Assembly (NCBI GenBank): GCA_016201575.1
Contig: JACQCN010000414.1
Location: 1 to 5,451, forward strand
DNA length: 5,451 nt
Direction: 5' to 3'
Origin: Candidatus Rokuibacteriota bacterium
GTDB taxonomy: Bacteria > Methylomirabilota > Methylomirabilia > Rokubacteriales > CSP1-6
Shown here: one piece after another, positions 1 through 5,451 of the stretch
Layout: each line of letters starts with the position of its first letter
How positions within the stretch are numbered: position 1 is the first letter of the stretch
Notes under the pieces: generated by a model
The model's database searches: none
Told to the model about the DNA's origin: nothing
The model's input: only the letters and a program-made list of their open reading frames with translations
Translations under genes and position numbers: made by a program

Positions 1-111
1 GGCGATCTTGGCGGCGTCCTTGTCGACGCAGACCACGTCGTTGCCGAGGTCGGCAAAGACGGCGCCGGTGACGAGCCCGACGTATCCGGTTCCGACGACG
101 CAGATGTTCAT
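1..111 (-). CDS. ugd: UDP-glucose 6-dehydrogenase, N-terminal fragment (runs off the left edge)
   Basis: The ATG at 109-111 (minus strand) opens 37 in-frame codons that continue past the window edge. The peptide begins [20 protein letters not shown], the Rossmann-fold GxGYVGLVxG dinucleotide-binding start typical of UDP-glucose/UDP-mannuronate dehydrogenases. It is followed by [12 protein letters not shown], where the acidic residue ending the second beta strand would bind the NAD ribose. The family oxidises UDP-glucose to UDP-glucuronate in the cytoplasm with two NAD+, supplying precursors for capsule, exopolysaccharide and other glycans. The first glycine motif falls at residues 7-12, as usual for the family, which supports this start. 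No Shine-Dalgarno sequence is visible. The gene lies downstream of the oxidase operon on the same strand, but the gap and a likely promoter suggest separate transcription. A related nucleotide-sugar dehydrogenase cannot be excluded from 37 residues, although GYVGLVTG strongly favours UDP-glucose dehydrogenase. Confidence 0.92.
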   Translation of the reverse strand, partial: MNICVVGTGYVGLVTGAVFADLGNDVVCVDKDAAKIA

Positions 112-125
112 GCGGGGTGTTGAAG

Positions 126-134
126 ACTATAGCA
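126..134 (-). promoter_or_regulatory. Possible extended -10 promoter for ugd
   Basis: On the minus strand the sequence reads TGCTATAGT, an extended -10 element (TGn plus TATAGT, five of six matches to TATAAT). It lies 14 nt upstream of the ugd ATG, in one of the few AT-richer patches of the window. No good -35 box is seen at 16-18 nt, which is tolerated for extended -10 promoters. A start about 7 nt downstream would leave a leader of only about 8 nt. This is inferred from sequence only. Confidence 0.45.
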
Positions 135-221
135 AACGGAGATTCGGCTCCCGCCGGGCAAAATTTTCGGGCTCATCGGGCGGGCGGGAGCGACGCCCCG
201 CGGCGCGCCGCCGGCCCCTGA

Positions 222-459
222 GGTGTGTTCCGCGGTTTGGCGGTTCCTCTGTCGCCCTCTATACCGGCGACGCCCCGCTGGCGCGGGCTGGCTCCGCGGG
301 TGGCGTGTTTCACCGTTGGGCGGGTGATCCAACCGCCTCGACACCAGCGACGCCCCGCGGCCGCGGGCTGGCCCGGCGGGTGGCGTGTTTCACCGTTTGG
401 CGACTGATACAACGCCCTCTACACCAGCGACGCGCCGCTGCTGCGGCGCTTGCGATAAG
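222..459. repeat. Three tandem imperfect repeats of about 80 bp with internal hairpins
   Basis: Three consecutive units occupy 222-299 (78 bp), 300-379 (80 bp) and 380-459 (80 bp). The second and third share the 11-nt start GTGGCGTGTTT and ACACCAGCGACGC, and match at about 51 of their first 60 positions. The first and second match at about 29 of 33 positions in their 3' parts (267-299 versus 347-379). The core GCGACGCCCCGC occurs at 267, 347 and, with one change, 427. A further exact copy at 190 may mark a decayed fourth unit. Each unit carries a short GC-rich hairpin: 274-287, 354-367 and 434-447 (extendable to 432-449). In the third unit the outer stem pair is G-C instead of C-G. Function is unknown. 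Candidates are an intergenic repeat family, an RNA 3'-end structure, or a decayed mobile repeat. Confidence 0.75.
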
Positions 460-463
460 GAAC

Positions 464-480
464 GTGCGGCGGAGCCGCGC
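464..480 (-). terminator. Hairpin just after the ctaG stop; possible 3' end of the oxidase transcript
   Basis: On the minus strand, 1 nt after the ctaG stop codon, the sequence GCGGC-TCC-GCCGC can form a 5-bp stem with a 3-nt loop. One wobble pair and one further G-C pair extend it to 464-480. A second, stronger hairpin (7 bp, 4-nt loop, 432-449) follows within the repeat array. Neither is followed by a run of U, so canonical Rho-independent termination is not supported. They may protect the mRNA end or act in factor-dependent termination. In DNA this GC-rich, small inverted repeats are also expected by chance. Confidence 0.3.
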
Positions 481-481
481 C

Positions 482-1225
482 TCACTCATCTTCGGCGGCC
501 ACCCAGCGGAAGAAGACGCCGGTGAAGGCGATCAGGGGCGCGAGGGTGGCGGGCACCCACATGATCACGCCGCCGAGCCGCTGATCGTCGAGGGGCGAGA
601 GATCCCACACGCGCGGCGCGGCCGCGTAGAACGGGTACAGCGGGCTCTCGGCGAGCGTCACCAAGGCGGCCACGGCCGTCATGGGCAGGCTCATCAGGAA
701 CAGGTAGAGCATCCGGAGCCCGTAGGGCGGGCCGGGCAGCGCCGGCTCGGGCGCGAGGATCGGCCACCAGGCGAGCAGCGCGGTCCCGATGAAGGTCAGG
801 TGCTCGACCACGTGAAGCCAGTGGTGCTCCAGCGCGGCGTTGTAGGGGCCCGGCAGGTGCCAGGCCACCAGCGCGACGTTGTAGAGCGTGAAGGCCGCGG
901 GCAGGCGGGTCAGCCCGGCGACGGCGCGGGCGATGCCGGCGCGGGCCAGGAGCGGCCACAGCATGCCGGGCTCGAGCGCGGCCAGAAGCAGCGGGGGACC
1001 CACCAGCGTGATCAGCAGGTGCTGGACCATGTGGGCGCTGAAGAGGTAGCCGTCGCTCAGGTCATGGATGGGGCCGTTCAGGGCGACCGCGAAGACGGCG
1101 AGGCCGGCGGCCAGCGCGAGGATCCGGCCGCCCGACGGCCGGCGGCGCTGCGCCCGCGCCGCCCAGGCGTATCCGATGGCGGCGGCCGCGAGGCCCAGGA
1201 GGACCTCGACGTGCCACTCGCCCAT
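482..1225 (-). CDS. ctaG: Cytochrome c oxidase assembly protein, caa3-type CtaG family
   Basis: This is a polytopic membrane protein of 247 residues with about six to seven hydrophobic segments. It matches the Caa3_CtaG family, which in Bacillus is needed for assembly of active caa3 oxidase and is thought to act in maturation of the CuB centre. Visible family hallmarks, numbered from the ATG, are NGPIHDLSD (50-58), the HMVQH motif (65-69), AWHLPGPYN (121-129), a histidine-rich stretch with H134, H135, H138 and H142, and DDQRLGGVIMWVPA (213-226). The conserved histidines are candidate copper or heme ligands by inference. This family is unrelated to the Cox11 protein that is also called CtaG in proteobacteria. 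The ATG at 1225 overlaps the stop of the preceding subunit IV gene by one base (TGATG). A GTG at 1228 would add one residue and give a 4-nt overlap. No Shine-Dalgarno is evident, so coupling is likely. It is the last gene of the operon. Confidence 0.92.
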   Translation of the reverse strand: MGEWHVEVLLGLAAAAIGYAWAARAQRRRPSGGRILALAAGLAVFAVALNGPIHDLSDGYLFSAHMVQHLLITLVGPPLLLAALEPGMLWPLLARAGIARAVAGLTRLPAAFTLYNVALVAWHLPGPYNAALEHHWLHVVEHLTFIGTALLAWWPILAPEPALPGPPYGLRMLYLFLMSLPMTAVAALVTLAESPLYPFYAAAPRVWDLSPLDDQRLGGVIMWVPATLAPLIAFTGVFFRWVAAEDE

Positions 1226-1569
1226 CACGCGCGGACCATGAACGCGGCCGTGATGAGGGCGATCAGGGACAGGATGATGGCGACCGCGATGATCAGCGGG
1301 CCCACGAAGAGGACGGCCAGCACCCGCGAGTCGTAGCGGAGGTGCATGAAGAACAGCACCACCAGCGCGAACTTCGCCAGCGACAGCACCAGGAGGGTGG
1401 GGATCAGGATCGGGGTGAGGGCCCGGATGTAGATGGCCGCGACCTCGATGGCCGTCACCGCGGTGAGGACGAGCGCGACCTTCACGTAGGTCCCGACGGT
1501 CGCGTGGGCTTGATGCCCGGCATCGGACGTCTGCATCACGTGGTTCATGTCCACCGGCCCCGGGATCAT
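1225..1569 (-). CDS. ctaF: Cytochrome c oxidase subunit IV (prokaryotic COX4_pro type)
   Basis: This small membrane protein of 114 residues has three hydrophobic helices at about 29-48, 53-75 and 83-109. The segment KFALVVLFFMHLRYD (66-80) is the signature of the prokaryotic oxidase subunit IV family (CtaF/CyoD-like), in which the FFMHL core is conserved. Family members stabilise the subunit I/III core in the membrane and have no redox centre. The histidine-containing polar N-terminus (1-28) is probably cytoplasmic. The ATG at 1569 overlaps the stop of the upstream coxA-coxC gene as ATGA, which favours coupled translation. An internal ATG at 1548 (residue 8) is an alternative start with a weak GGTGG upstream. 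Reading the same frame further upstream gives a long open frame reaching 3912, but that part is a shadow of coxA-coxC, and the subunit begins only here. Its place between the oxidase core gene and ctaG matches the Bacillus order ctaC-D-E-F-G. Confidence 0.9.
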   Translation of the reverse strand: MIPGPVDMNHVMQTSDAGHQAHATVGTYVKVALVLTAVTAIEVAAIYIRALTPILIPTLLVLSLAKFALVVLFFMHLRYDSRVLAVLFVGPLIIAVAIILSLIALITAAFMVRA

Positions 1570-3998
1570 GGAATGAGGTAGATCAGCGTGAAGATCGCGA
1601 TCCACACGATGTCGACGAAGTGCCAGTACAGCCCCGCCACCTCGACCTTGGTGGCGTCGGCGGGCCGCAGCCGGCCCCGCCGCGAGAGGATGCCGAGCGT
1701 CAGCAGCCAGATCACGCCCACCGTCACGTGGCCGCCGTGGAACCCTGTCAGCACGAAGAACGTCGAGCCGAACAGGTTCTGCTGGAGCGTGAGGCCCTCG
1801 CGGACGAACGAGGTGAACTCGTAGGCCTGCAAGCCGAGGAAGACCAGCCCGAAGGAGGCCGTCCCGAAGAGCCAGAGGCGGGTCTGCCGCTCGTCGCCGC
1901 GCCGCATGGCGGCCAGCGCCAGCACCATCAGCAGGCTCGACATCAGGAGGTCGAAAGTGCTGATCGTGGTGATCGGGATGTTCAGGACCTCGTGCGGGTG
2001 CGGCCCCACCACGCTCCGCCCCTTGTAGGCCATGTAGGCGGCGATGAGCGTGCCGAAGAACATGCACTCGGAGCCGAGGAAGGCCCACATGCCGAGCTTG
2101 CGGTGGTCGACGCCGGTCACGCCCTCCTGGTGGTCGTGGGCGGGGTTGGCGTGGTGCTCGAGGGCGAAGCGGAACAGGGCGTAGGCGGCGAGCAGCGCGC
2201 CCGCCACCACGACGGGCACCGCGATGAGCGCGCCCGCGGCCGCGACGGTGATGCCGAGAGCCAGCAGCACGGGCCAGTGCGACGGGCTCGGCAGGTGCGC
2301 GGGCTCGGGCCCCGCGGCCGCGGGCGGCGTGGGGCGCGCGCCGTGGCGGTCGCCGTACTTCTCCCGCCAGAACGTGTCGCGCGCGTAGACCGGCGGGATG
2401 ACCGGGAAGTTCTCGGGCGGCGGGGGCGAGGGGATGCGCCACTCGAGCGTGCGCCCGTCCCACGGGTCGTTGCCGGCCGGGACGCCCGCGCGCAGGCTCC
2501 GCACCGCGTTGGCGAGCAGCAGGAGGAACGAGACGCCGAGGATGAAGGCGCCGACGGTCGAGAAGAGGTTCCAGAAGGCCCAGCCCGTCTCGGGACCGTA
2601 GGTGTAGATCCGGCGCGGCATCCCCATCGCCCCCAGGTAGTGCTGGGGGAAGAACGCCATGTTGAAGCCGACGAAGAACAGCCAGAACTGCAGCGTGCCC
2701 AGCCGCTCGCCGAGCCGCCGTCCCGTGATCTTGGGCCACCAGTAGAAGAGGCCGGCCAGCAGCCCCGAGACGCTGCCGCCGATCAGCACGTAGTGGAAGT
2801 GGGCGACCACGAAGTAGCTGTCGGTCTGCTGGAGGTCGACCGGCGGCGAGGCGTGCATGACGCCCGAGAGCCCGCCGATGGTGAAGAGCGCGATGAAGCC
2901 GAGGGCGTAGTGCATGGCCGCCGAGAAGCGGAGGGAGCCGCCCCAGAGCGTGGCCAGCCAGTTGAAGATCTTCACGCCCGTCGGGATCGCGATCAGCATC
3001 GTGCCGATCGAGAAGGCCGCGTCCGCCACCGGGCCCATCCCGGCCGCGAACATGTGGTGGCTCCACACGCCGAAGCCGAAGAACCCGATGAGCACGCCCG
3101 AGTAGATGACCACGGGGGCGCCGAAGAGCGGCTTGCGGGCGAAGGTGGGCAGGACCTCCGACACGATCCCCATCGCGGGCAGGATCAGGATGTAGACCTC
3201 CGGGTGCCCGAAGATCCAGAAGAGGTGCTGCCACATGTGCAGGTCGCCGCCCGCCGCCACGTCGTAGAAGTGGCTGCCGAAGAAGCGGTCGAACATCAGG
3301 AAGATCAGGCCGACGGTGATGGGCGGGAAGGCGAGGATGATGAGGAACTGCACGACCAGCGTCATCCACACGAACACCGGCATGCGCATGAGCGTCATGC
3401 CCGGCGCGCGGAGGTTGAGGATCGTCACGATGAAGTTGACGCCGGCGAGCATCGAGGACACGCCGAGGATCAGGAGCCCGAGCAGCCAGAAGTCCACGTT
3501 GGGCCCGGGCGAGTAGGGGCGCAGCGTCAGGTTCGCGTAGCCGAACCAGCCCGCGTCGGGCGGCGTCCCCACCAGAAAGCTGGCGTTCAGAAACAGCGCC
3601 CCGAAGAGGAAGATCCAGTACGAGAGGGCGTTGAGGCGCGGGAAGGCCACGTCCCGCGCGCCGATCAAGAGCGGTACCAGGTAGTTGAAGAAGGCGGAGC
3701 CGGCCGGCATGATCGCCAGGAACACCATCGTGGTGCCGTGCATCGTGAAGAGCGCGTTGTAGGCCCCGGGGCCCACGACGTGCAGGTTCGGCTGCGCGAG
3801 CTGCAGGCGGAGGAGCAGCGCCTCGAGCCCGCCGATCAGGAAGAAGGCGAAGGCGGTGACGCCGTAGAGGACGCCGATCCGCTTGTGGTCGACGGTGGTG
3901 ATCCAGCTCCACACGCCGGCCCCCGGCGGCTTCCCGCCGTGCGCGCCCGCGCCGAGCATCGTGTCCGGCACGGGGTACGCGGTCGTCGCGGCGGTCAT
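1566..3998 (-). CDS. coxA: Cytochrome c oxidase subunit I/III fusion (coxA-coxC)
   Basis: This 810-residue protein is the catalytic core of the oxidase, reducing O2 to water and pumping protons across the cytoplasmic membrane. Residues 30-550 are subunit I with about 12 helices. Visible sites include the heme a ligands H87 (MHGTT) and H402, heme a3 ligand H400 (VVAHFHYV), CuB ligands H265, H314 and H315, cross-link tyrosine Y269 within HPEVY, and heme propionate arginines R462-R463. D-channel residues D116, N105, N123 and E267 and K-channel K343 are present, marking an A1-type enzyme. A Pro/Ala-rich linker (about 551-574) leads to subunit III (575-810), with SECMFFGT (643-650), TGFHGGHV (751-758) and YWHFVDIVW (791-799) typical of that subunit. 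The frame is uninterrupted, so the fusion is real unless assembly is wrong. Thermus caa3 oxidase has the same I/III fusion. The ATG lies 1 nt after the coxB stop. The Mg-site histidine of Paracoccus-type enzymes is T392 here, followed by the conserved D393. Confidence 0.97.
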   Translation of the reverse strand: MTAATTAYPVPDTMLGAGAHGGKPPGAGVWSWITTVDHKRIGVLYGVTAFAFFLIGGLEALLLRLQLAQPNLHVVGPGAYNALFTMHGTTMVFLAIMPAGSAFFNYLVPLLIGARDVAFPRLNALSYWIFLFGALFLNASFLVGTPPDAGWFGYANLTLRPYSPGPNVDFWLLGLLILGVSSMLAGVNFIVTILNLRAPGMTLMRMPVFVWMTLVVQFLIILAFPPITVGLIFLMFDRFFGSHFYDVAAGGDLHMWQHLFWIFGHPEVYILILPAMGIVSEVLPTFARKPLFGAPVVIYSGVLIGFFGFGVWSHHMFAAGMGPVADAAFSIGTMLIAIPTGVKIFNWLATLWGGSLRFSAAMHYALGFIALFTIGGLSGVMHASPPVDLQQTDSYFVVAHFHYVLIGGSVSGLLAGLFYWWPKITGRRLGERLGTLQFWLFFVGFNMAFFPQHYLGAMGMPRRIYTYGPETGWAFWNLFSTVGAFILGVSFLLLLANAVRSLRAGVPAGNDPWDGRTLEWRIPSPPPPENFPVIPPVYARDTFWREKYGDRHGARPTPPAAAGPEPAHLPSPSHWPVLLALGITVAAAGALIAVPVVVAGALLAAYALFRFALEHHANPAHDHQEGVTGVDHRKLGMWAFLGSECMFFGTLIAAYMAYKGRSVVGPHPHEVLNIPITTISTFDLLMSSLLMVLALAAMRRGDERQTRLWLFGTASFGLVFLGLQAYEFTSFVREGLTLQQNLFGSTFFVLTGFHGGHVTVGVIWLLTLGILSRRGRLRPADATKVEVAGLYWHFVDIVWIAIFTLIYLIP

Positions 3999-3999
3999 C

Positions 4000-4938
4000 C
4001 TATTTCAGGCTCAGGAGGTAGGCCGCCACCGCGCGCGCCTGCTCGTCGGTCAGGCCCAGCGCCGGCATCTTCACCCCCGGCTTGAGCGCCTGAGGGTCCT
4101 TGACCCAGGCCGCGACGTTGTCGAGCGTGCTGGGCAGGATGCCGGCCGCCACCGTGCCGCGGCTGCCGAAGTGCGTGAGATCGGGGCCGATGACGCCCGC
4201 CGAGACGCCCAGGATGGTGTGACAGCCGACGCACGCGCTGCGGGCGAAGAGGGCGGCGCCGTCCGCGACCGCCGCCGCCGTCGCCGGGACCGCCTGCTGG
4301 TCGGCCACCCACGCCGCCCAGGTCGCGCGCGGGTGGACGATGACGCGCATCCGCATGTTGGCGTGGGAGATCCCGCAGAACTCCGCGCACTGGCCCAGGT
4401 ACTCGCCGGGCGCCTCGGGCGTGAAGGTGAGCGTGTTGATCCGCCCGGGGATCACGTCCCGCTTGCCCCCGAGCCGCGGCACCCAGAAGCTGTGGATGAC
4501 GTCGGGGCCCTCCATCTTGAGGTACACCGTCTGCCCGACCGGCAGGTGCAGCTCGTTGGCCGTGGCGATCTCCAGCGACGGGTACCGGAACTCCCACCAC
4601 CACTGGTGCCCGCGCACGTCCACCTCGAGCGCGCCCGCGGGCCGCGCCGCCGATTGCGTCCGGAAGATGATCTGGATCGTCGGGATGGCGATGATCAGCA
4701 GCACCAGCGCGGGCGCGATCGTCCAGCCGATCTCGAGCAGGCTGTGCCCCCGGATCTGCCGCGGCCGCCGCTCGGCGTCCCGCTCGCGGTAGCGGATGAT
4801 CACGTAGAGGAGCACGGCCGCCACGACGACGAAGATGCCGATCGTGACCCACGTGATGATGCCGTACACCTCGTTGATGGCGCGCGCGAAGTCCGACCGC
4901 GCCATCACCGTGCTCATCGGCTTGTTCCACATGCTCAC
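4000..4938 (-). CDS. coxB: Cytochrome c oxidase subunit II with fused cytochrome c domain (caa3 type)
   Basis: This 312-residue protein accepts electrons and passes them through CuA to subunit I. Two membrane helices (about 25-48 and 69-92) anchor it. A periplasmic cupredoxin domain follows (about 103-205). It has the aromatic entry patch HQWWWEF (111-117) and a full CuA set: H149, C184, E186, C188, H192 and M195 (CAEFCGISHANM). The C-terminal part (about 222-312) is a class I cytochrome c domain with heme motif CVGCH (236-240) and likely axial M291 in KMPALGL. This domain makes the enzyme caa3-type, able to take electrons from a soluble carrier or directly from complex III. No cleavable signal peptide or lipobox cysteine is seen before the first helix. 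The longest start is a GTG at 4938. ATGs at 4932 (residue 3) and 4917 (residue 8) are alternatives, and no strong ribosome-binding site decides between them. It is the first gene of the operon. Confidence 0.97.
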   Translation of the reverse strand: MSMWNKPMSTVMARSDFARAINEVYGIITWVTIGIFVVVAAVLLYVIIRYRERDAERRPRQIRGHSLLEIGWTIAPALVLLIIAIPTIQIIFRTQSAARPAGALEVDVRGHQWWWEFRYPSLEIATANELHLPVGQTVYLKMEGPDVIHSFWVPRLGGKRDVIPGRINTLTFTPEAPGEYLGQCAEFCGISHANMRMRVIVHPRATWAAWVADQQAVPATAAAVADGAALFARSACVGCHTILGVSAGVIGPDLTHFGSRGTVAAGILPSTLDNVAAWVKDPQALKPGVKMPALGLTDEQARAVAAYLLSLK

Positions 4939-4956
4939 GAAGATTAGTGGACGAGC

Positions 4957-4985
4957 ATAGTATCGGCAAGAGGATCGGCCGTCAC
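4957..4985 (-). promoter_or_regulatory. Possible sigma70-type promoter for the oxidase operon
   Basis: On the minus strand GTGACG (4980-4985, four of six matches to TTGACA) is separated by exactly 17 nt from TACTAT (4957-4962, four of six matches to TATAAT). It lies between the gdhA stop and the coxB start, in a locally AT-richer patch. Transcription would begin near 4950, leaving a leader of about 12-18 nt before the GTG or ATG start. The matches are moderate, so this is a candidate only. Read-through from gdhA is also possible because no terminator is visible between the two genes. Confidence 0.4.
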
Positions 4986-4995
4986 GGCGCCCGCG

Positions 4996-5451
4996 TCACC
5001 CTCCGCGGAGCACGGTCGCCCGCGCCACGCGGCCGATGGCCACCGTGAACGCGGCCGTGCGGAACGAAACCGTGCGCTCCCGCGCCACCCGCGCCAGCGT
5101 CGCCCAGGCCTCCCGCATGTGCCGCGCCAGCTCGGCGTTGACCCGCTCCTCCTCCCACCGGAACTGCTGGATGTTCTGCGCCCACTCGAAGTAGGACACG
5201 GTGACGCCGCCCGCGTTGACGTAGATGTCGGGCAGCACCGTGATCCCGCGCTCGGCCAGGATCTCGTCCGCGCGCGGGGTCGTGGGGCCGTTCGCGCCCT
5301 CGAGCACGACGCGGGCGCGGATCTCGCGCGCGTTGTCCGCGGTGATCACGCCGCCGAGCGCCGCCGGCACGAGGACGTCGACGTCGGAGACGAGGAGCTC
5401 CTCGTTGGTGATCCGGTCCCCGCCGGGAAAGTCGGGGACGGGCTGGCCCGA
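4996..5451 (-). CDS. gdhA: Glutamate dehydrogenase, C-terminal part (starts beyond the right edge)
   Basis: The last 151 residues of a Glu/Leu/Phe/Val dehydrogenase are in frame from the window edge to a TGA at 4996-4998. The frame has an internal GTG at 5370, but the conserved sequence continues upstream of it (ITNEELLVSDVDVLVPAAL), so the true start lies outside the window. Family motifs are clear: DVDVLVPAAL, VVLEGANGPTTPRAD, ITVLPDIYVNAGGVTVSYFE and the closing RTAAFTVAIGRVA helix. EGANGPTTP and NAGGV line the NAD(P) binding and domain-closing region. The enzyme interconverts glutamate and 2-oxoglutarate plus ammonia in the cytoplasm, linking nitrogen and carbon metabolism. The NAGGVTVSYFEW motif with QN downstream is characteristic of glutamate rather than leucine or phenylalanine dehydrogenases. 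Cofactor preference cannot be read from this part. It ends 57 nt upstream of coxB on the same strand and has no evident functional tie to the oxidase. Confidence 0.94.
   Translation of the reverse strand, partial: SGQPVPDFPGGDRITNEELLVSDVDVLVPAALGGVITADNAREIRARVVLEGANGPTTPRADEILAERGITVLPDIYVNAGGVTVSYFEWAQNIQQFRWEEERVNAELARHMREAWATLARVARERTVSFRTAAFTVAIGRVARATVLRGG

Larger units (their letters stand above)
112..481. other. Intergenic region between ctaG and ugd; no gene seen
   Basis: This 370-nt stretch separates the end of the oxidase operon from ugd. I see no credible gene in it. Short open frames exist on both strands, but they are made of the tandem repeats listed separately. Because the repeat period (78-80 bp) is not a multiple of three, the same repeat is read in a different frame each time, which argues against coding. 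The part nearest ugd (about 112-175) is less GC-rich, contains an AAAATTTT tract and holds the likely ugd promoter. No hairpin followed by a T-run is present on either strand, so there is no classical intrinsic terminator. Confidence 0.75.

Noticed and set aside
140..190. A possible intrinsic terminator around the AAAATTTT tract
   Set aside because: The flanking GGGC/GCCC blocks are mostly direct rather than inverted, the only inverted pair leaves a loop of about 20 nt, and the T-run does not follow a stem in the direction of operon transcription.
173..412. Short open frames in the repeat array on both strands, with recurring peptides such as NGETRHP
   Set aside because: The recurring peptides come from the DNA repeats. 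Since the period is 78-80 bp, each repeat is read in a shifted frame, so peptide repetition does not persist in one frame. No start with a ribosome-binding site is evident.
222..459. The repeats considered as a CRISPR array
   Set aside because: The units are adjacent diverged copies along most of their length, not short identical repeats separated by unique spacers. No cas genes are present.
8..1336. A 442-codon plus-strand open frame spanning ugd, the repeats and ctaG
   Set aside because: It crosses three unrelated regions and runs antisense to well-supported ctaG and ugd. Its product has repeat-derived and low-complexity segments only.
1570..3912. Extension of the subunit IV gene upstream as an 895-codon protein
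   Set aside because: Everything before residue M at 1569 is an out-of-frame, Arg/Pro/Leu-rich shadow of coxA-coxC. Only the last 114 residues resemble a known family, and the ATGA overlap explains the real start.
1620..4085. An 821-codon open frame on the plus strand, opposite the oxidase core gene
   Set aside because: Its product is low-complexity, rich in Arg, Glu, Gly, His and Val, with no family motifs. It lies antisense to coxA-coxC, whose catalytic residues are all intact. Very GC-rich coding DNA commonly leaves long open antisense frames.
3883..4947. A 354-codon plus-strand open frame opposite coxB
   Set aside because: The product is an Arg/Asp/Val-rich low-complexity sequence without motifs, antisense to coxB, which has complete CuA and heme c sites.

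Overview
This is a very GC-rich bacterial window in which every supported gene lies on the minus strand. From right to left it holds the 3' end of a glutamate dehydrogenase gene, a complete four-gene operon for a caa3-type heme-copper cytochrome c oxidase, a repeat-filled intergenic stretch, and the first 37 codons of a UDP-glucose 6-dehydrogenase gene. The content suggests an aerobic, free-living, high-GC soil or subsurface bacterium. A lineage such as Methylomirabilota/Rokubacteria, Gemmatimonadota or a related group is possible, but this is a weak inference from style and gene layout. The sequence alone does not fix the taxon.

The oxidase operon runs coxB, coxA-coxC fusion, subunit IV, ctaG. 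CoxB (4000-4938) carries the CuA site and a C-terminal cytochrome c domain, so it can act as its own electron donor domain. The next gene (1566-3998) is a single 810-residue protein joining catalytic subunit I to subunit III. A small three-helix subunit IV (1225-1569) and the membrane assembly protein CtaG (482-1225) follow. The genes are packed tightly: 1 nt between coxB and coxAC, an ATGA overlap into subunit IV, and a TGATG junction into ctaG. Translational coupling is therefore likely. All heme, CuA and CuB ligands and the main D- and K-channel residues are visible, so the enzyme looks functional and proton-pumping (A-family). Heme A synthesis genes (ctaA/ctaB) and Sco-type copper chaperones are not in the window.

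The flanking genes are unrelated housekeeping functions. Glutamate dehydrogenase (4996-5451, N-terminus outside the window) ends 57 nt before coxB, and a plausible coxB promoter sits in that gap. UDP-glucose dehydrogenase (1-111, C-terminus outside) has its own likely extended -10 promoter.

The 370-nt stretch between ctaG and ugd (112-481) has no credible gene. It contains three tandem imperfect repeats of about 80 bp, each with a GC-rich hairpin. One stem base pair is exchanged C-G to G-C between copies, which hints at selection on structure. This is the only part of the window not explained by known families. I see no clear sign of a new multi-gene system here.
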